Shown: positions 7,015 through 7,758 of the stretch, in pieces
How the letters are laid out: the number at the start of each line of letters is the position of its first letter
Numbering within the stretch: the stretch's first letter is position 1
Assembly: GCA_938009055.1 (NCBI GenBank)
Contig: CALLIO010000144.1
Coordinates: 1-7,758 of the forward strand
Reading direction: 5' to 3'
DNA from: an uncultured Altererythrobacter sp.
Lineage (GTDB): Bacteria > Pseudomonadota > Alphaproteobacteria > Sphingomonadales > Sphingomonadaceae
Length of the DNA stretch: 7,758 nt
Program-made: the position numbers and the translations under genes
The notes under the pieces: generated by a model
Databases searched by the model: none
Seen by the model: only the letters and a program-made list of their open reading frames with translations
Told to the model about the DNA's origin: nothing

Positions 7015-7034
7015 TATATCTGAAAAAGGCGCAA
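7006..7034 (-). promoter_or_regulatory. Candidate imuA promoter
   Basis: On the minus strand, TTGCGC (7034-7029) is separated by 17 bases from CATAAT (7011-7006; 5 of 6 matches to TATAAT), and the -10 lies inside the LexA box. The predicted transcription start is around 6998-7000, almost on the ATG at 6997. The mRNA would then be leaderless for that start, or have a leader of about 90 bases for the ATG at 6907. Confidence 0.55.
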
Positions 7035-7046
7035 GTGGGGCTGCGC
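7023..7046 (-). terminator. Weak candidate terminator of the upstream transporter gene
   Basis: On the minus strand a five-pair stem, GCGCA (7046-7042) with TGCGC (7033-7029), and an eight-base loop are followed by CTTTTT (7028-7023). It lies about 37 bases after the transporter stop. The stem is short, so termination would be partial at best. The second stem arm is part of the proposed imuA -35 hexamer. Confidence 0.3.
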
Positions 7047-7082
7047 TGAAAAACGCAATGCCCTCATCAAACCTTGTAAAAA

Positions 7083-7758
7083 CTACTCAGGGAGCAGATC
7101 TGGGAACAGCCCCGTCACCAGAATAACCGCCACGGCAATCGGGCACAGCCACGCAATCAAAAATCGCCACAGACCAAGCCACACGCCGCTCAATTTGGTG
7201 ACTTCTGCAACCAATTTGCGATCCGCGCGCCAGCCAACAAAAATCGCCGTCAGCAAGGCGCCAATCGGCAGCATCACCTTGCCGGTAAAGCCATCCACAG
7301 TGTCGAGAATATCGGTCTCTGCAAAGATCGACCAGAAGCCGAGCAAGCGCACATCAGACCACACATTATAACCCAGCAAACAAGCGATCCCGATCAGGAA
7401 TGCCGCAGCGCCCAGCACCAAAGTCGCCTTCGCACGGCTCCAACCAAGCTCGCCCATCGCCCACGAAACCGGCGCCTCTAGCAAGGAGATCGAGCTCGTT
7501 ACCGCTGCCACCAAAATCAACAGGAAGAACAAAAATCCGATCAGCGCGCCTGCCGGCATCGTCTGGAAGGCAAAGGGAAGCGTCTGGAAGACAAGCGTCG
7601 GCCCTGCTGCCGGGTCGAGACCCACCGCGAACACAATCGGGAAAATCATCAAGCCTGCGATCAGCGCAACGCCGGTGTCAGCAAAGGCGATGGTCAGCGA
7701 AGTTGGCCCCAACCCTCCCGACCCTTTGATATAAGAGCCATAGGTAATCAGCGCTGCC
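7083..7758 (-). CDS. Sodium-dependent transporter of the neurotransmitter:sodium symporter family, C-terminal part (5' end outside window)
   Basis: The frame is open from the window edge to the TAG at 7083-7085, giving 224 visible residues, roughly the last half of a family member of about 450. The first visible residues, LITYGSYIKGSGGL followed by SLTIAFADTGVALIAGLMIF, match the family's typical block leading into a membrane segment. Further hydrophobic stretches follow: GALIGFLFFLLILVAAVTSS with SISLLEAPVSW, corresponding to the sodium-binding TM8 region of LeuT-type proteins; ATLVLGAAAFLIGIACLLGY; VMLPIGALLTAIFVGW; and FLIAWLCPIAVAVILVTGLF near the C-terminus. Such inner-membrane proteins import amino acids or related solutes with sodium. 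The substrate cannot be read from this fragment. It lies upstream of imuA on the same strand, with no obvious functional link to DNA repair. Confidence 0.9.
   Translation of the reverse strand, partial: AALITYGSYIKGSGGLGPTSLTIAFADTGVALIAGLMIFPIVFAVGLDPAAGPTLVFQTLPFAFQTMPAGALIGFLFFLLILVAAVTSSISLLEAPVSWAMGELGWSRAKATLVLGAAAFLIGIACLLGYNVWSDVRLLGFWSIFAETDILDTVDGFTGKVMLPIGALLTAIFVGWRADRKLVAEVTKLSGVWLGLWRFLIAWLCPIAVAVILVTGLFPDLLPE

Overview
The window looks like a chromosomal piece of an alphaproteobacterium, most likely Sphingomonadales and perhaps an Erythrobacteraceae member. That placement is an inference. It rests on the GC-rich coding style, two LexA operators of the alphaproteobacterial form GTTC-N7-GTTC, the ImuA/ImuB/DnaE2 set, and a PhoB closely resembling the alphaproteobacterial type. 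No mobile element, CRISPR array or RNA gene is visible.

Layout. Positions 1-516 (+) hold the 3' end of a PhoB-type response regulator. All remaining genes are on the minus strand. Read in transcription order from the right edge they are: the 3' part of a sodium:neurotransmitter-symporter-family transporter (7758 to 7083); imuA (6997 to 6155); imuB (6291 to 4645, overlapping imuA); a small PilZ-domain gene (4612 to 4259); and dnaE2/imuC (4110 to 529), which converges on phoB with a 12-base gap. The only gaps longer than 40 bases are 4111-4258 and 6998-7082. Each carries a LexA box.

How the genes work together. ImuA, ImuB and DnaE2 form the SOS-induced mutasome for translesion synthesis. ImuB is a catalytically dead Y-family polymerase that acts as the adaptor, DnaE2 is the error-prone polymerase, and ImuA is a RecA-like accessory protein. 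The cassette has two transcription units, each with its own LexA box: imuA-imuB-(PilZ), and dnaE2 alone. A gene for a PilZ protein with intact c-di-GMP-binding signatures sits between them, in the position where dnaE2 would usually follow imuB.

The most unusual structure is a 72-base, near-perfect palindrome (arms of 28 bases with one mismatch) inside dnaE2. It is exactly 24 codons long and starts on a codon boundary. It adds a basic, glycine-rich peptide just before the helix-hairpin-helix part of the polymerase. This looks like an in-frame palindromic repeat insertion comparable to the protein-coding palindromic elements of Rickettsia.
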